Assembly (NCBI RefSeq): GCF_000368925.1
Contig: NZ_KB849756.1
Span: 2,247,679 to 2,311,678 of the forward strand
Source of the DNA: Acinetobacter bereziniae LMG 1003 = CIP 70.12
GTDB lineage: Bacteria; Pseudomonadota; Gammaproteobacteria; Pseudomonadales; Moraxellaceae
Length of the DNA stretch: 64,000 nt
Reading direction: 5' to 3'
Made by a program: the position numbers and the translations under genes. This document shows positions 15,875 to 26,026 of the stretch, in pieces; positions within the stretch are counted from its first letter, which is position 1; each line of letters begins with the position of its first letter. The notes beneath the pieces are model-generated. The model saw only the letters and a list, made by a program, of their open reading frames with translations, was not told the origin of the DNA and ran no database searches.

Positions 15875-16826
15875 CTATAAAGGTTTGCCGAAAAATTTTC
15901 ATACCTTGCGTTAAACTTAATTGACGCTGGCAGAGCGATTGCTCAAGCGCTGCAAGACCTGCATTCTGTTCAAGATAAGCATCAATCCATAATGGTTGTA
16001 CCAAAGACACCCAATGATCATTTTGCATATTTTGAGTAAAAATATTACTTAATGCAGTAATGTCAGCACCTTGGAATCCAAACAATAAAATCGGTGACTC
16101 TTGGTGCAAAATACCGATCAAAATCTCTGTATTGTTTTTTTCCAAGAAACGTCCAATTAAATTGACCCAAAATGCAGCAATTTCATAGCAATAACTTTGG
16201 TTATTGATGGGTAAAATTAATACTTTTGATAATTTACTGGTGCCATGTTTCAGTACAGGTTGCAGCAATAAACCCAAGCCCAGCATACTTTGCGCCAATT
16301 CATAAGGCGTGATCTTCATCATTTGCGCAAATGAATGCATTGTATGATGTTCGAAGAAGTCTTGTGTTTTTAGCTCAGACAGTACCTGAACCTCGCGATC
16401 AATCAAACCGAGTTTATTCACCAATAACTCAGGATCAGTTATGGTTCTAAACATGCGATTCTTTTGAAAAAGATCAATCAGTACAGGTTTATATTTAAAC
16501 GGCGCATACAATAAGTTTTGAAAAGGATTTTCAATTTCCAATAATTGGCTCAAAACCATTGGAAACTGGCGCCCTGAACTGTCTTCACTGGTCACCATAT
16601 TGGCGGCAAGAAACATTTTTTCTTTCGGATTGGCAATAAAGAAATCTAATGGTGCTAAAGATTGATAGGCTTCATTAAAATTTTCTTCCCGCATCGCCAT
16701 TTCTAGTGCTTCAGTAATCCATTGATCAATCACTTGGATCAATGCATATTGCCCTTTGGTTTTTAAAAAGTCACCGCGCGCAGGGCATTTTCCATAATAC
16801 AATGGTGTAGACTTTAATGTTTGCAT
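15867..16826 (-). CDS. tagF: T6SS accessory protein TagF
   Basis: This 319-aa protein has the TagF (ImpM) pattern: Y-Y-G-K-C-P-A-R-G-D-F near residue 10, D-Q-W-I, an S-E-D-S-S-G-R-Q-F-P segment and a C-terminal extension. In Pseudomonas and Agrobacterium TagF represses T6SS after translation, through Fha or other partners; no fha or ppkA/pppA genes are visible here, so its partner in this locus is open. I start it at the ATG at 16826, with GAGGGA about eight bases upstream. The frame stays open further upstream only as a shadow of the Ala/Pro/Gln-rich end of tssM. Confidence 0.87.
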   Translation of the reverse strand: MQTLKSTPLYYGKCPARGDFLKTKGQYALIQVIDQWITEALEMAMREENFNEAYQSLAPLDFFIANPKEKMFLAANMVTSEDSSGRQFPMVLSQLLEIENPFQNLLYAPFKYKPVLIDLFQKNRMFRTITDPELLVNKLGLIDREVQVLSELKTQDFFEHHTMHSFAQMMKITPYELAQSMLGLGLLLQPVLKHGTSKLSKVLILPINNQSYCYEIAAFWVNLIGRFLEKNNTEILIGILHQESPILLFGFQGADITALSNIFTQNMQNDHWVSLVQPLWIDAYLEQNAGLAALEQSLCQRQLSLTQGMKIFRQTFIDE

Positions 16827-16860
16827 ACTTTCATCCCTCGCACTAAATCGTTCCCTAAGA

Positions 16861-19800
16861 TCATTGAGCTCCCCCATTTGTTGCAGGCTGCGGTGCTGCA
16901 TTTGCTGCAGGCGCCTGCGGTTTAGGCGCTGCTGCCGATGATGCTGCGCCACCAAATGGCGATGAAGCTTGTGGATTAGATGCTGTTGCAGGTGCTTGCT
17001 GTGCTGCAACCACCAATGCCGCTTTAGGGCTAGTGACTCGATCTACCAGTTTTAAGCCCACATAACCACGATTTGAACCAATTGGGTTAGAAGCATTACC
17101 ACTAATCAAACGGAACTGAAGTTTCACAAACAAATCACTGTTTTGTTTGCTGGTCCATGTCATTTCAAAACTACCATTGAGTGGCTTACGTTGTGCACTG
17201 TCAATTAATTTGTTGATACCATACTCGCCTGGTTCTTCAAAGATCGTATGAGTTTGACCATCTAAATCAATTGCTGTGATGCGCGCACCCGGAATTGCTC
17301 CAGGATTTGGCCACATAAAGTTCACCCATTGTTGAATACCATTTTCATAAACTAAACGCTGTCCATCAATATCAATGCTATAAGACAACAATTTGTTATT
17401 TGGAATTGGATAGAACTGGAAGTTTGATTGGTTGGCTGCTGGGGCACCACCGCCTGCCGCACCAGCTGATGCACCATTGATCGGTGTAGTATATTGCTCA
17501 AAATTCATCACAAATTCTGGGTTCAGCCCCACACCCATATTCTTCCAAGTTTTTGAAGATAAGGTATAACCACGACGAATCACGAATGGGTCTAGCGTCT
17601 CTTTAACAAACTTGGAAATACTTCCGTTGTCACCAAAAATTTGGCTAATTTCATTACTGGTCGCTTGAATTGTTCCTGATGAATTAAACGGAACTTTTTG
17701 CGAAAGTGTTTGACTAAATGGTTGGTACGCTTGTAAGGTCCAAAGTTTGTTGATCTCATCTTGTGCTGGGGTCAATAAGCTATCGAACGATTGCGTCAGT
17801 GGGCTAACCAAAAGCTTTTGAACCATTTGCTGATCTAGCTCGCCCAAGCCTACTGTGAGTTTTTCATCGACAACTTTTTGGGTCGCATTAAAGACTGAAC
17901 TTTGATCATTGATTGTTTGTTTCGCTAAAGCCAAAGCACTTGGACCAAAATCACCCGCGCTACGAAGGTCATTCAGTTTACTTCTCACTTGAGCCATGTT
18001 CTGTAAATAGTCGTCGAGCAAGGATTTGTCTTGTAAATCATCACGCTTACGTACCAATTGATAGAACACTTGGAACTGTTGAGAAATTTGTCCTTGTGTC
18101 TGGTTAGACGCGCGTTGGATTTCATCCGATTTACCCTGACCGAGTACTTTACGTTTGAACCAAGCAACAAAACCTGTTTGTGGTGCGGCAAGCTCTGCTT
18201 GAACCACAGGGTTATCCCAGCTGGTTTCTTTCGCGACACGATCAATATAAGTTCGGATTGGAGAGTTTTGTGGTTCACCCAACACATCCATGATCTTCGC
18301 TTGCTGAACAAAATCAGGACCTTTTGCATAATGGGTAGCGTTAATAAACTTTTTCCATTCTGCAATATATTCTTGTTTATACAGTTGCGTCAGCTGTTTA
18401 CGAATTTGATCTGGACTGCCACTAAATGTTAAATCGTCAGACTGAGTACTATTCAATACCCAATCTTTGGTATCTGTTGGTTTGTTTGCAGCTTCTTCAA
18501 TGGCTTTGTCAACATATTCATCCCAAGCTTTCTGGGTGAATATTCCTGGTAAAGCATAACCACCCAACATCACGTTACGATTGGTTTCACCCACAATTTG
18601 TGCCACAGTGACAGCAGGATAACGTACGGCTGCACGCATTTTGATTTCGTTATAAACACGATCACGTGCTGGCATTCCTCGAACCACTGAGAGCAATACT
18701 TGACGAGTTTGATCCACGAGCTGAGCATCTGACTCTAAAACTGGGAACTTTTTATCATTGGCTAATGTCATTGAATAGCTCAAGATTTTTTCAGCTTTTT
18801 GAATCATTTCTCCACGCGGCATTTGTCCACGGTTGGCATCTAACCACGAACGCCAGAAGCGGGTAACTTGATCACTTAAATGACTTGCGTCCATATATTG
18901 TGGATTACTCATCATAAGATAAGCTTTCAATGCATTATAAGCATCTTGCGGATTTGTGTCTGAAGGCTCTGATGCAATCTGTGTAGAAGAGGTTTGTTTA
19001 ATTTCCACATTAACATGATTTTGCTTGAGTGTTTGCTCATTGCCTTTAACACGTTGCAAATACTGCGCAATGTTTTGCTGACTCGGCGCTAAGACAATCT
19101 GTCTCACCCCTTTTAAATACTCCGCTTTTAATTTTTCTTTTAACTCATTGCCTTGATATAAACCAAACGAGAATTTTAAAGGGCGATGCTGATCAAAGTC
19201 ATCTAGCTGCTCTAACCGTTGTTGCAAAATCAGTAAAGCATCAATTTGGGTTGAAAGCTCTTGACCTGTGGTTTGTTCCATTTGAACAACTTTATTGAGA
19301 TCTGCTTGTACATCTGCAATTAATTGCTGGTTATTTCGATAAGACCAAACCCATAAGCCTAAAATAATCGACACACCCAATAATGATGCGATAAATGCCA
19401 AGTAGCGCTTACGTTTTGTATTTGGATTAATATGTTGTTTAACTAAATTCTTATCTTTCAGAATAACTTCTGAGAATAAACCCTTTAAGAAATAACCATG
19501 ATTCTGAGAGATTGAATTTTGTGGAATACCATGTTCACTGTTGGGGATCTTAGCCAGTTGAAAATCATCAACGATTTGTTCTGTCATTGGACTTTCAATC
19601 ACACCCTCTTGTAAAGCACTGGTGAAATAGAAACCACGGAATACAGGTTTAAACTGGTATGGATTTTCTTCAAACAATGTCCCGATAAAAGTTTTTAATA
19701 CAGGTTTTAACGTCTTAAATTCAAGCGGGAAAGTCATCACACTTGGAGAAATATTTTGTGCATGACGGCGACTTAAATGGGTTGTACTTACGCCTTTTAA

Positions 19801-20736
19801 GCCATCATATAAAATGTTGTAGTGTTTCTCGAAGTGTTCAGCTGCATTTTGTGATGATTCTGGATCATAAGGTAAAGTCGCACCCCAGACTTGATCAAAT
19901 TCTGCTGCCTCATAGCATTCAAAAAACTCGGTGAAGCCTGCGATCAAATCCATTTTAGAGAAAACCAGATACACTGGCGCAAAGATCTCTAAGCGTTCAG
20001 TTAAGTCTTGGATCCGCGCTCTTAAACTTTTCGCTAATTTAATTGATTTTTCAGGGCTTTGACTGACCAATTCAGCCACACTTACAATCACAATCAATCC
20101 ATTGATCGGTGCTTTTGAGCGATTCTTTTTCAGAATATTTAAAAAACCTAACCATTCTGAATGATCTTCTGAATATACAGAATAGCGCCCTGCGGTATCG
20201 AGCAACACTCCTTCTGTAGAGAAGAACCAATCACAGTTTCGCGTACCACTGAGCCCTGAAGACACCACTTTTTGATGGGTTTCTTCGAATGGGAATTTCA
20301 AACCAGAATGATAAATTGCTGAACTTTTCCCCGCGGCAGGGTTACCAATCACCATATACCACGGTAATTCATAAAGGGCAGCGTTTCCGCTTTTGTCACC
20401 CAATTTAGATTTACGAATCAATTGGATCGATTCTTTCATCTGTTGGTTGATCAGGTTTAATTCTTCTTTGTCTTTTTGTTTTCCGTATTCAGCTGTGTTG
20501 TCTTGCTCAATGGCTTCAGCCAAAGCTTCACCTTGTTCAGCATGCTTACGGCGTTGAATCAACCAGTAAATTCCGTAAATCACCAACCCAAGGATATAGG
20601 CAGCGAGCATCATAAAGAAATACTGACGTGGTACCACACTGTACGAAGAAATTATCGCAACAAGGATTGAAAGCGCAATCACAAGCTTTGGATTTGTGAT
20701 GTATTGCCATGCATAGCTTAAAATTGTTTGTATCAT
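16861..20736 (-). CDS. tssM: T6SS membrane complex protein TssM (IcmF)
   Basis: TssM spans the inner membrane and forms the T6SS trans-envelope channel with TssL. The product is 1291 aa. Two membrane segments lie at residues about 15-60, a cytoplasmic NTPase-like domain follows with Walker A G-N-P-A-A-G-K-S-S at 131-139, and a third membrane segment lies near 440-460 before the large periplasmic part. The C-terminus ends in a low-complexity Ala/Pro/Gln tail of about 60 residues, unusual for TssM. The cluster has no TssJ lipoprotein gene, so the outer-membrane end of this complex must be built differently; AsaA is a candidate partner. Confidence 0.95.
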   Translation of the reverse strand: MIQTILSYAWQYITNPKLVIALSILVAIISSYSVVPRQYFFMMLAAYILGLVIYGIYWLIQRRKHAEQGEALAEAIEQDNTAEYGKQKDKEELNLINQQMKESIQLIRKSKLGDKSGNAALYELPWYMVIGNPAAGKSSAIYHSGLKFPFEETHQKVVSSGLSGTRNCDWFFSTEGVLLDTAGRYSVYSEDHSEWLGFLNILKKNRSKAPINGLIVIVSVAELVSQSPEKSIKLAKSLRARIQDLTERLEIFAPVYLVFSKMDLIAGFTEFFECYEAAEFDQVWGATLPYDPESSQNAAEHFEKHYNILYDGLKGVSTTHLSRRHAQNISPSVMTFPLEFKTLKPVLKTFIGTLFEENPYQFKPVFRGFYFTSALQEGVIESPMTEQIVDDFQLAKIPNSEHGIPQNSISQNHGYFLKGLFSEVILKDKNLVKQHINPNTKRKRYLAFIASLLGVSIILGLWVWSYRNNQQLIADVQADLNKVVQMEQTTGQELSTQIDALLILQQRLEQLDDFDQHRPLKFSFGLYQGNELKEKLKAEYLKGVRQIVLAPSQQNIAQYLQRVKGNEQTLKQNHVNVEIKQTSSTQIASEPSDTNPQDAYNALKAYLMMSNPQYMDASHLSDQVTRFWRSWLDANRGQMPRGEMIQKAEKILSYSMTLANDKKFPVLESDAQLVDQTRQVLLSVVRGMPARDRVYNEIKMRAAVRYPAVTVAQIVGETNRNVMLGGYALPGIFTQKAWDEYVDKAIEEAANKPTDTKDWVLNSTQSDDLTFSGSPDQIRKQLTQLYKQEYIAEWKKFINATHYAKGPDFVQQAKIMDVLGEPQNSPIRTYIDRVAKETSWDNPVVQAELAAPQTGFVAWFKRKVLGQGKSDEIQRASNQTQGQISQQFQVFYQLVRKRDDLQDKSLLDDYLQNMAQVRSKLNDLRSAGDFGPSALALAKQTINDQSSVFNATQKVVDEKLTVGLGELDQQMVQKLLVSPLTQSFDSLLTPAQDEINKLWTLQAYQPFSQTLSQKVPFNSSGTIQATSNEISQIFGDNGSISKFVKETLDPFVIRRGYTLSSKTWKNMGVGLNPEFVMNFEQYTTPINGASAGAAGGGAPAANQSNFQFYPIPNNKLLSYSIDIDGQRLVYENGIQQWVNFMWPNPGAIPGARITAIDLDGQTHTIFEEPGEYGINKLIDSAQRKPLNGSFEMTWTSKQNSDLFVKLQFRLISGNASNPIGSNRGYVGLKLVDRVTSPKAALVVAAQQAPATASNPQASSPFGGAASSAAAPKPQAPAANAAPQPATNGGAQ

Positions 20737-20770
20737 TTTCTCGATTTCTTTCTAAATTTGTCTGTAATCT

Positions 20771-22156
20771 CTATGCAAACTCAGTCCCAACAATTACTTG
20801 GGTTTGCTGATGTTCAGCACTATAAACATAGCCATACAACTCATCTTTAAGGTGCAGACCCAACATAAAACCAAAAACTTTGGCTAATGATTGGGTATGA
20901 CCTAAACTACTTTTACAATAAAGATAGTGATGTGCTTCAATCGGTGTTTCTGCAAAATTCTGTTCTAATCTTTTTAACAGTTTGACCTCTTTAGGATCAT
21001 CTAAAACCAAAACAAAAGGTTGTTCTTGTTCAAATTGTTCTACTTGAGCCAAATTCAACTCTTTTAAGGACCTAGATGCCTGATCAGAATTTAGTGCAAT
21101 TCGAATATACTTTGTTGGCTGTAAATTTTGCAATTCAACCTTTTCATTGGTCATACAACAGGTACTGATATATTCAGAAGGAATATATTTTTCTGTCATC
21201 CATGTTCGATCATCAATGGTTTCTTGATCAATTTCAGAATCAACTACAATAAATAACGAAACTTCTGCATCTAATGATTGTGTTCTTTTCAGCAATTTCA
21301 TCCAATCATGATATGCCGTTGTTTCCCCCCAGTAATGATATTCAGTATGAAACTGCTGATCAATGATACCAAGCTCTGTAAAATACTGTTGAATCAATTC
21401 TGCACCTGAGTTTTCATCCCATGTGTGAAATAAATTTTCAGGCAAAATAAGATGAATATTGAGGCGATTCAATTGTGGTACAGCTTCTGCAACCTGTTGT
21501 TCTACAGGTTCATCTTCATATTCTTGATGCGGGTTAATCCAGGCAGGATGCATACGATATTCATGTGCAAGTTTAGCATCATAGAACAGTGCTGAATTCT
21601 TTAAATGCTCCGCAATTTGGTGAAGCATGTCGGTATTCTGTTCAAGCTGTTGCTGAATTAAGGCTGTGATCCGTTTCTGACGACCCGATAAACTTGATGA
21701 ATCTTCTTCTTGTTCTTCAAGTGTTTGTATACGCAATGATAAGATGGGTAAACCATAACTATTGATGAGTGCTTGATCAAGTTGGGGGCTGACCACATCT
21801 TGCAGCTGCTCAATATGAACTTCATTTTCACCCATTGCACTTAAACTGGTTGTTGAATAGACCTTTAAATTTACCCATTCAATTTCTGCATCTGGCGTTT
21901 CAACGATATTTTGCTGTTCTGAGCGTTGCTCTTGTTCAAGTTTTTGCTGCTCTTTCTTGTCTTGACGACTTTGATAGAACTTCTTCAGCAACATCGGTGT
22001 CACAAGCAACAATGTAATTGCAGCAGGGATTAGTCCAAAGAAAATGACAAAATCCTGTCCACTTGGATTGTATTTAATATCACGCCAATAAAATACGACA
22101 ATTGCTGAGACCAGTAAAATGACACTGATCAATGTTGCTAAAATTATTTTAATCAT
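20771..22156 (-). CDS. asaB: T6SS-associated membrane protein AsaB
   Basis: This 461-aa protein has two N-terminal membrane segments (residues about 3-24 and 36-58), a charged Lys/Gln/Glu-rich coiled stretch near 60-85, and a long soluble domain. The position between tssG and tssM is that of asaB in Acinetobacter T6SS loci. Its function is not known to me, and I see no catalytic motif. The start codon directly abuts the tssG stop, and a 34-bp gap leads to tssM, which indicates one operon. Confidence 0.75.
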   Translation of the reverse strand: MIKIILATLISVILLVSAIVVFYWRDIKYNPSGQDFVIFFGLIPAAITLLLVTPMLLKKFYQSRQDKKEQQKLEQEQRSEQQNIVETPDAEIEWVNLKVYSTTSLSAMGENEVHIEQLQDVVSPQLDQALINSYGLPILSLRIQTLEEQEEDSSSLSGRQKRITALIQQQLEQNTDMLHQIAEHLKNSALFYDAKLAHEYRMHPAWINPHQEYEDEPVEQQVAEAVPQLNRLNIHLILPENLFHTWDENSGAELIQQYFTELGIIDQQFHTEYHYWGETTAYHDWMKLLKRTQSLDAEVSLFIVVDSEIDQETIDDRTWMTEKYIPSEYISTCCMTNEKVELQNLQPTKYIRIALNSDQASRSLKELNLAQVEQFEQEQPFVLVLDDPKEVKLLKRLEQNFAETPIEAHHYLYCKSSLGHTQSLAKVFGFMLGLHLKDELYGYVYSAEHQQTQVIVGTEFA

Positions 22157-23149
22157 TTATGAAGCTCCAATCAGCGCATAACAGGTTTCATCATTATCAC
22201 TTTGCATCTTCGGCATCACAAAAGCACCTTGTGCCAAACCGACTTGTGCTGTTGAACTCAACTGCAAAGGCTGAACTTCTTCTTTAGCAAGCACCAACCG
22301 CAAATCAACCAATAAGGTTGGACTACACCAACTCTGAAGTATTTTTTTTAATTTTTTACTTAACTTCTTCTTCGGTAAAAACTCTAAATATTGAGCATGA
22401 GTTAATGGACCAATTTGAATTTCTATTTTTCCATCTATTTGTCGAATAGTTTCCCCACAAAAAGTATTTACCCCCAAAAGAAAGGGTTGTTTGCCCCCTA
22501 ATTTGGTTCTCTGCTCATCGCCTAGCTTAAACTTCTCAGTAATATATTCTTTGACTTCAACAGGATGATTAAAGACACAGGTCAACATCGTTTTCAACGC
22601 ATGTGCAGTATTGTTTTGTCCCTGCATCAATCCTGAAAACTCAGCAAAATAATCGTCTAAATCATCTTGCTGATGCTGTGTTCGAATATATCCATTTAAC
22701 GCATGTAAAATTTCTAAGTAATTATTTTCTTTTTCAATTTCATAACGTACAGGCAGGTTATAACTCAGACTTGCATCGACAAATTGGGCTGTAAGTTTAT
22801 GGTTAAATAGCCCTAAGAACTTTTGTACCTCGACACGTTGTTTACGAGGTGCTTGCTTGACTTTATTGGTATAGGTATAAGGCATTGCACCCTGCATACC
22901 CGTTAAACCTACTACCAAATTGGTCATATGGATCTTATCCTCAACTTGTTCTAAGGATTCAATCTCATGCTTGGGGAAATTTAGATTTAGTGAACTTTCA
23001 AAAAGAAAATCATCTGACCAACTTTTTAAAGTGGTGATGGTGGGTGCATGTCTAAATAATCGGGTTGACTGCACAAATTCAAAAGCTGTAGGGGTTTTGA
23101 AAAGCTCGTCAACTACAGAAGCTTCTTGCCACCAACGTTCTGTACGCAT
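22157..23149 (-). CDS. tssG: T6SS baseplate protein TssG
   Basis: This 330-aa cytoplasmic protein has the TssG (VasB/ImpH) pattern: F-E-F-V-Q-S-T-R-L-F near residue 25, N-L-V-V-G-L-T-G-M-Q-G-A-M-P-Y-T-Y near 75-95, and a F-L-G-L-F-N-H-K segment. With TssE, TssF and TssK it builds the baseplate on which sheath and tube polymerise. The start has a strong AGGAG site and overlaps the tssF end by 37 bases, a sign of translational coupling and of the fixed TssF:TssG ratio. Confidence 0.92.
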   Translation of the reverse strand: MRTERWWQEASVVDELFKTPTAFEFVQSTRLFRHAPTITTLKSWSDDFLFESSLNLNFPKHEIESLEQVEDKIHMTNLVVGLTGMQGAMPYTYTNKVKQAPRKQRVEVQKFLGLFNHKLTAQFVDASLSYNLPVRYEIEKENNYLEILHALNGYIRTQHQQDDLDDYFAEFSGLMQGQNNTAHALKTMLTCVFNHPVEVKEYITEKFKLGDEQRTKLGGKQPFLLGVNTFCGETIRQIDGKIEIQIGPLTHAQYLEFLPKKKLSKKLKKILQSWCSPTLLVDLRLVLAKEEVQPLQLSSTAQVGLAQGAFVMPKMQSDNDETCYALIGAS

Positions 23150-24921
23150 TGGTATAACTCCTGTTTTGTATTTAAATCTCTCACAAAAACATCAACAAAG
23201 CTGTTCATTTGTACTTTTAAATTGAAAATATGACTAATCAATTCACTGAAAATATAGAGACTATGTCCACGGAAAACTTGAACATCCACATCCATCAATA
23301 CCTTAACGCCACGTACAAACATCGGGAAAGGTTTTGCTTCAACAAGTTTATGGGTAATTTCAAATTCGATCTGTTTAATCGCATCAATAATCAAATGATT
23401 TTCTTTCGATTTTGGTAAGTTATAAAGTTCAAGTAACTCTTTGATATGACTGACGGCATCCCCTTTCATTAACGCCAGCGTATTTAAAGAAAGATGTGAA
23501 ATAATCCGCCATTGTTCATTTTTATTCATTTCAAATTGATAAGGCTCAGTTGGTCTTTTTAATATCAAAGCACGGCGAGCAACTGTACTGTCATTCAAAT
23601 TCAAAACATTATTCGATTGACCTAAAGCTTCATACGGCAATTCACGGTTTGAACAAAGTAATCTGCAACTGACAAAATCCGACTTAATACTCTGAGGCTC
23701 GAGTTGTTTTGAAATAATTGAATAGCCTGTTTCCACATATTGATTTTGTAAAACAGTCGGATTTAAGGCATAAAAAAACTGAATATCTTCACCATGATAA
23801 TGACTCATTGCGAAGAAAGGTAAAATAGGATAAACCACTTGATCCTGATTACTTTTTTCACGAATCAAATTCATTTCAAGTATTGAATACACTTGATAAA
23901 ATTCAGGATGGTGCGCATCTGTGATGAGAGGGTATTCTAAGTTTTTATGATTGATTTTTTGCGGTTCAGCCTGTTTTTCAAATAGGTTGACCACTGGGCT
24001 GGTAAATAATTTAAAATTCGCCACATTCAATTCTGAATAATTTCGAATAATGGCTTGATCGTTTAAATTCAGCTTCAAATGAATTTGAATTTCAAAAGTT
24101 AAATTTTCATCTTTTAATAATTTTAAAAAATCTAAATTTACATTCAGATAACTAAATTTTTCTGGAAAACAAAAGTATTCGATCAACAAACGATAGGCAT
24201 GATGAGTATGTTGATCTATAGGTAATAGACTTTCATCTTCACGGAATCCCATCACTTCAAAAGGATTATTTATTGCTGTAACTTTTTTATTGATACGCAG
24301 ACTAAAGCTGGTATCCTGATGAAAAATATGATCTAAAACTTGCAATGGAAAGTTAGAAATCGCATCTAAATAAATAGGAAGCTTTTCATTTTTCAACCAA
24401 TTTTTACATGGATTTAATAGCTCAAATTTTAAACTAAGTGTCGCATTTTGATTCAAATGAATATGCGCACTTGGCGTGGTTTGAAAACTTAAACTTTCCA
24501 GCTGGATGGGAAGTAGTTTCACTTCAGTGCTGGTATTAAATTCGCATTGGACTCCTTTAAAACTTCTTGATTTTAAAGTTGTTCCTTTAGGAATAATATG
24601 AACATCTGTTAATTGTTTTTGTTTATTTAAATCTTCAAAGCTCACCACAGAACAGGCAGGAAAATGTCGCAAATACTGCGGGAACATCACTTCAAATAAT
24701 GAGCGAGTAAATATGTCATAACTATCGGCTAATTTTTTATCAATACGTGCTGCAATTAAAGAAAAAGCCTGAATCAGGCGCTCAATATGAGGATCATCAA
24801 TTTGTTCTTGGTTTAAAGATAATCTTTGCGCAATTTTAGGATATTTATCTGCAAATGCACGTGACTGCTGACCAAATTCTTGTAGTTGCTTTTCATAATA
24901 CGGTAAAAGTTCTTCTATCAC
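23113..24921 (-). CDS. tssF: T6SS baseplate protein TssF
   Basis: This 602-aa protein is a TssF (VasA/ImpG) baseplate subunit. It starts M-I-E-E-L-L-P-Y-Y-E-K-Q-L and includes the hallmark Y-P-K-I-A-Q-R-L, D-P-H-I-E-R-L-I-Q-A-F-S-L-I-A-A-R-I and M-F-P-Q-Y-L-R-H-F-P-A-C. It lies 15 bp after tssE. Length is normal for the family. Confidence 0.94.
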   Translation of the reverse strand: MIEELLPYYEKQLQEFGQQSRAFADKYPKIAQRLSLNQEQIDDPHIERLIQAFSLIAARIDKKLADSYDIFTRSLFEVMFPQYLRHFPACSVVSFEDLNKQKQLTDVHIIPKGTTLKSRSFKGVQCEFNTSTEVKLLPIQLESLSFQTTPSAHIHLNQNATLSLKFELLNPCKNWLKNEKLPIYLDAISNFPLQVLDHIFHQDTSFSLRINKKVTAINNPFEVMGFREDESLLPIDQHTHHAYRLLIEYFCFPEKFSYLNVNLDFLKLLKDENLTFEIQIHLKLNLNDQAIIRNYSELNVANFKLFTSPVVNLFEKQAEPQKINHKNLEYPLITDAHHPEFYQVYSILEMNLIREKSNQDQVVYPILPFFAMSHYHGEDIQFFYALNPTVLQNQYVETGYSIISKQLEPQSIKSDFVSCRLLCSNRELPYEALGQSNNVLNLNDSTVARRALILKRPTEPYQFEMNKNEQWRIISHLSLNTLALMKGDAVSHIKELLELYNLPKSKENHLIIDAIKQIEFEITHKLVEAKPFPMFVRGVKVLMDVDVQVFRGHSLYIFSELISHIFNLKVQMNSFVDVFVRDLNTKQELYQCVQNVGGKKLL

Positions 24922-24936
24922 GACATACCTACATTT

Positions 24937-25410
24937 TTAAGATCTGGCAGAGATTACATATTGCTGTGTTGTTGGCTTGAGTAAGGCATCAAAAATTACA
25001 GGTTCATAAAGCGGATGAATATTTAAATAGGCTTGAATGCTTAAGCATAAAGAACCAACATTCTGATCATCTAGCTGCATTTCTACTTTAATCTGTTTTA
25101 ATCGTGGTTCATGTGCAGCGATCGACTGCTCAATGGACTGGCAAATAACATCTCGATCTGTGGGATTTGCAGTTGAAAGCCCGACAAAATCAATAATTCC
25201 AAACTGTACAATCGATTTTTTGGCTAAAGCATAATCATCAATATCCACATCTAGTTTAGCGATTCGGGTATTTAACAAATCTTCCAAATCATGAGCAACA
25301 GACTCTCTTAGCTCGTGTATGGAAAGCCCTTTTACATAATCATCTTCAACAATCAAACGATCAAAGAGTGTAGACCGAAACCCATAGGGATAAAGTTGAT
25401 CTAAGTTCAT
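24937..25410 (-). CDS. tssE: T6SS baseplate protein TssE
   Basis: This 157-aa protein is a gp25-like baseplate wedge component. It shows S-V-A-H-D-L-E-D-L-L-N-T-R in the N-terminal half, a Y-A-L-A-K-K-S-I-V-Q-F-G-I-I-D-F segment and an I-A-A-H-E-P-R-L motif, all typical of TssE. It starts 65 bp after the hcp stop, and a perfect hairpin (25434-25463) lies in that gap and may lower its expression relative to hcp. Confidence 0.92.
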   Translation of the reverse strand: MNLDQLYPYGFRSTLFDRLIVEDDYVKGLSIHELRESVAHDLEDLLNTRIAKLDVDIDDYALAKKSIVQFGIIDFVGLSTANPTDRDVICQSIEQSIAAHEPRLKQIKVEMQLDDQNVGSLCLSIQAYLNIHPLYEPVIFDALLKPTTQQYVISARS

Positions 25411-25433
25411 AACTGATATTCTAATGATATGAA

Positions 25434-25463
25434 ACAGATAGGGACTGTGCAGTCCCTATCTGT
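25434..25463 (-). terminator. Perfect hairpin between hcp and tssE
   Basis: ACAGATAGGGACT (25434-25446) pairs perfectly with AGTCCCTATCTGT (25451-25463) around a four-base loop. On the minus strand it is followed by TTCATATC, so the U tract is weak. It may be a partial terminator or a 3'-end stabiliser that lets hcp mRNA accumulate. Confidence 0.7.
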
Positions 25464-25475
25464 CTCGACCAACAA

Positions 25476-25979
25476 TTAAGCAGCGTAAGATGCTGTATTG
25501 TTAGAAAGAGACCATTTCTTAGTAACGGCACCTTTAGCAGAACCGTTAATATCTTGTTGATTATAAGTCCACTCAACTGCAGCATATTTCAAACCAAATG
25601 CTTCAGTTGGAACACCTTCTTCATTTACAGTAGGTGTTACACTTGAAACAAGAACATGCTTCAATTTGATTTGGAGGTACTTGATACGTTTGTCACCGTT
25701 TGCACGGTAAAAATCAATTTGAACTTCGTCAAAAGTATAACCAGCAGAACAAGCTTCCCAAAGTTTTGGACTAGTCGCATCCAAATCTTTAACGAAAAGC
25801 ATGTCTGAATGTTCTACACGTTCAGCAGTATGACCACCAACGCTTGAAGAAGTAGCAGATTTTGGTTGACGGATGTTGTGAGACCAAGAATTAACTTCTA
25901 GCCAGTTCTTGTGCTCAGAATCACGTGACTCACCATCAACTTTGTACTTGCCTTGAAATTGAACGTATATGTCTTTCAT
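25476..25979 (-). CDS. hcp: T6SS tube protein Hcp (TssD)
   Basis: This 167-aa protein is the hexameric ring subunit that stacks to form the expelled inner tube. It begins M-K-D-I-Y-V-Q-F-x-G-K-Y-K-V-D-G-E-S-R-D and includes S-W-S-H-N-I-R-Q-P, D-A-T-S-P-K-L-W-E-A-C-S-A-G and V-E-W-T-Y-N-Q-Q. An AAGGG site lies nine bases upstream. It is separated from tssC by 47 bp and followed by a strong hairpin, which together favour high and partly separate expression. Confidence 0.95.
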   Translation of the reverse strand: MKDIYVQFQGKYKVDGESRDSEHKNWLEVNSWSHNIRQPKSATSSSVGGHTAERVEHSDMLFVKDLDATSPKLWEACSAGYTFDEVQIDFYRANGDKRIKYLQIKLKHVLVSSVTPTVNEEGVPTEAFGLKYAAVEWTYNQQDINGSAKGAVTKKWSLSNNTASYAA

Positions 25980-26026
25980 TAGATTTACCCTTATTTTTTA
26001 AAGTTATTATTTAGCCACGCTCTATT

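Noticed and set aside
16827..17009. N-terminal extension of TagF into the tssM end
   Set aside because: The extension is His/Gln/Arg-rich shadow of the tssM tail, while a good ribosome site serves the ATG at 16826.
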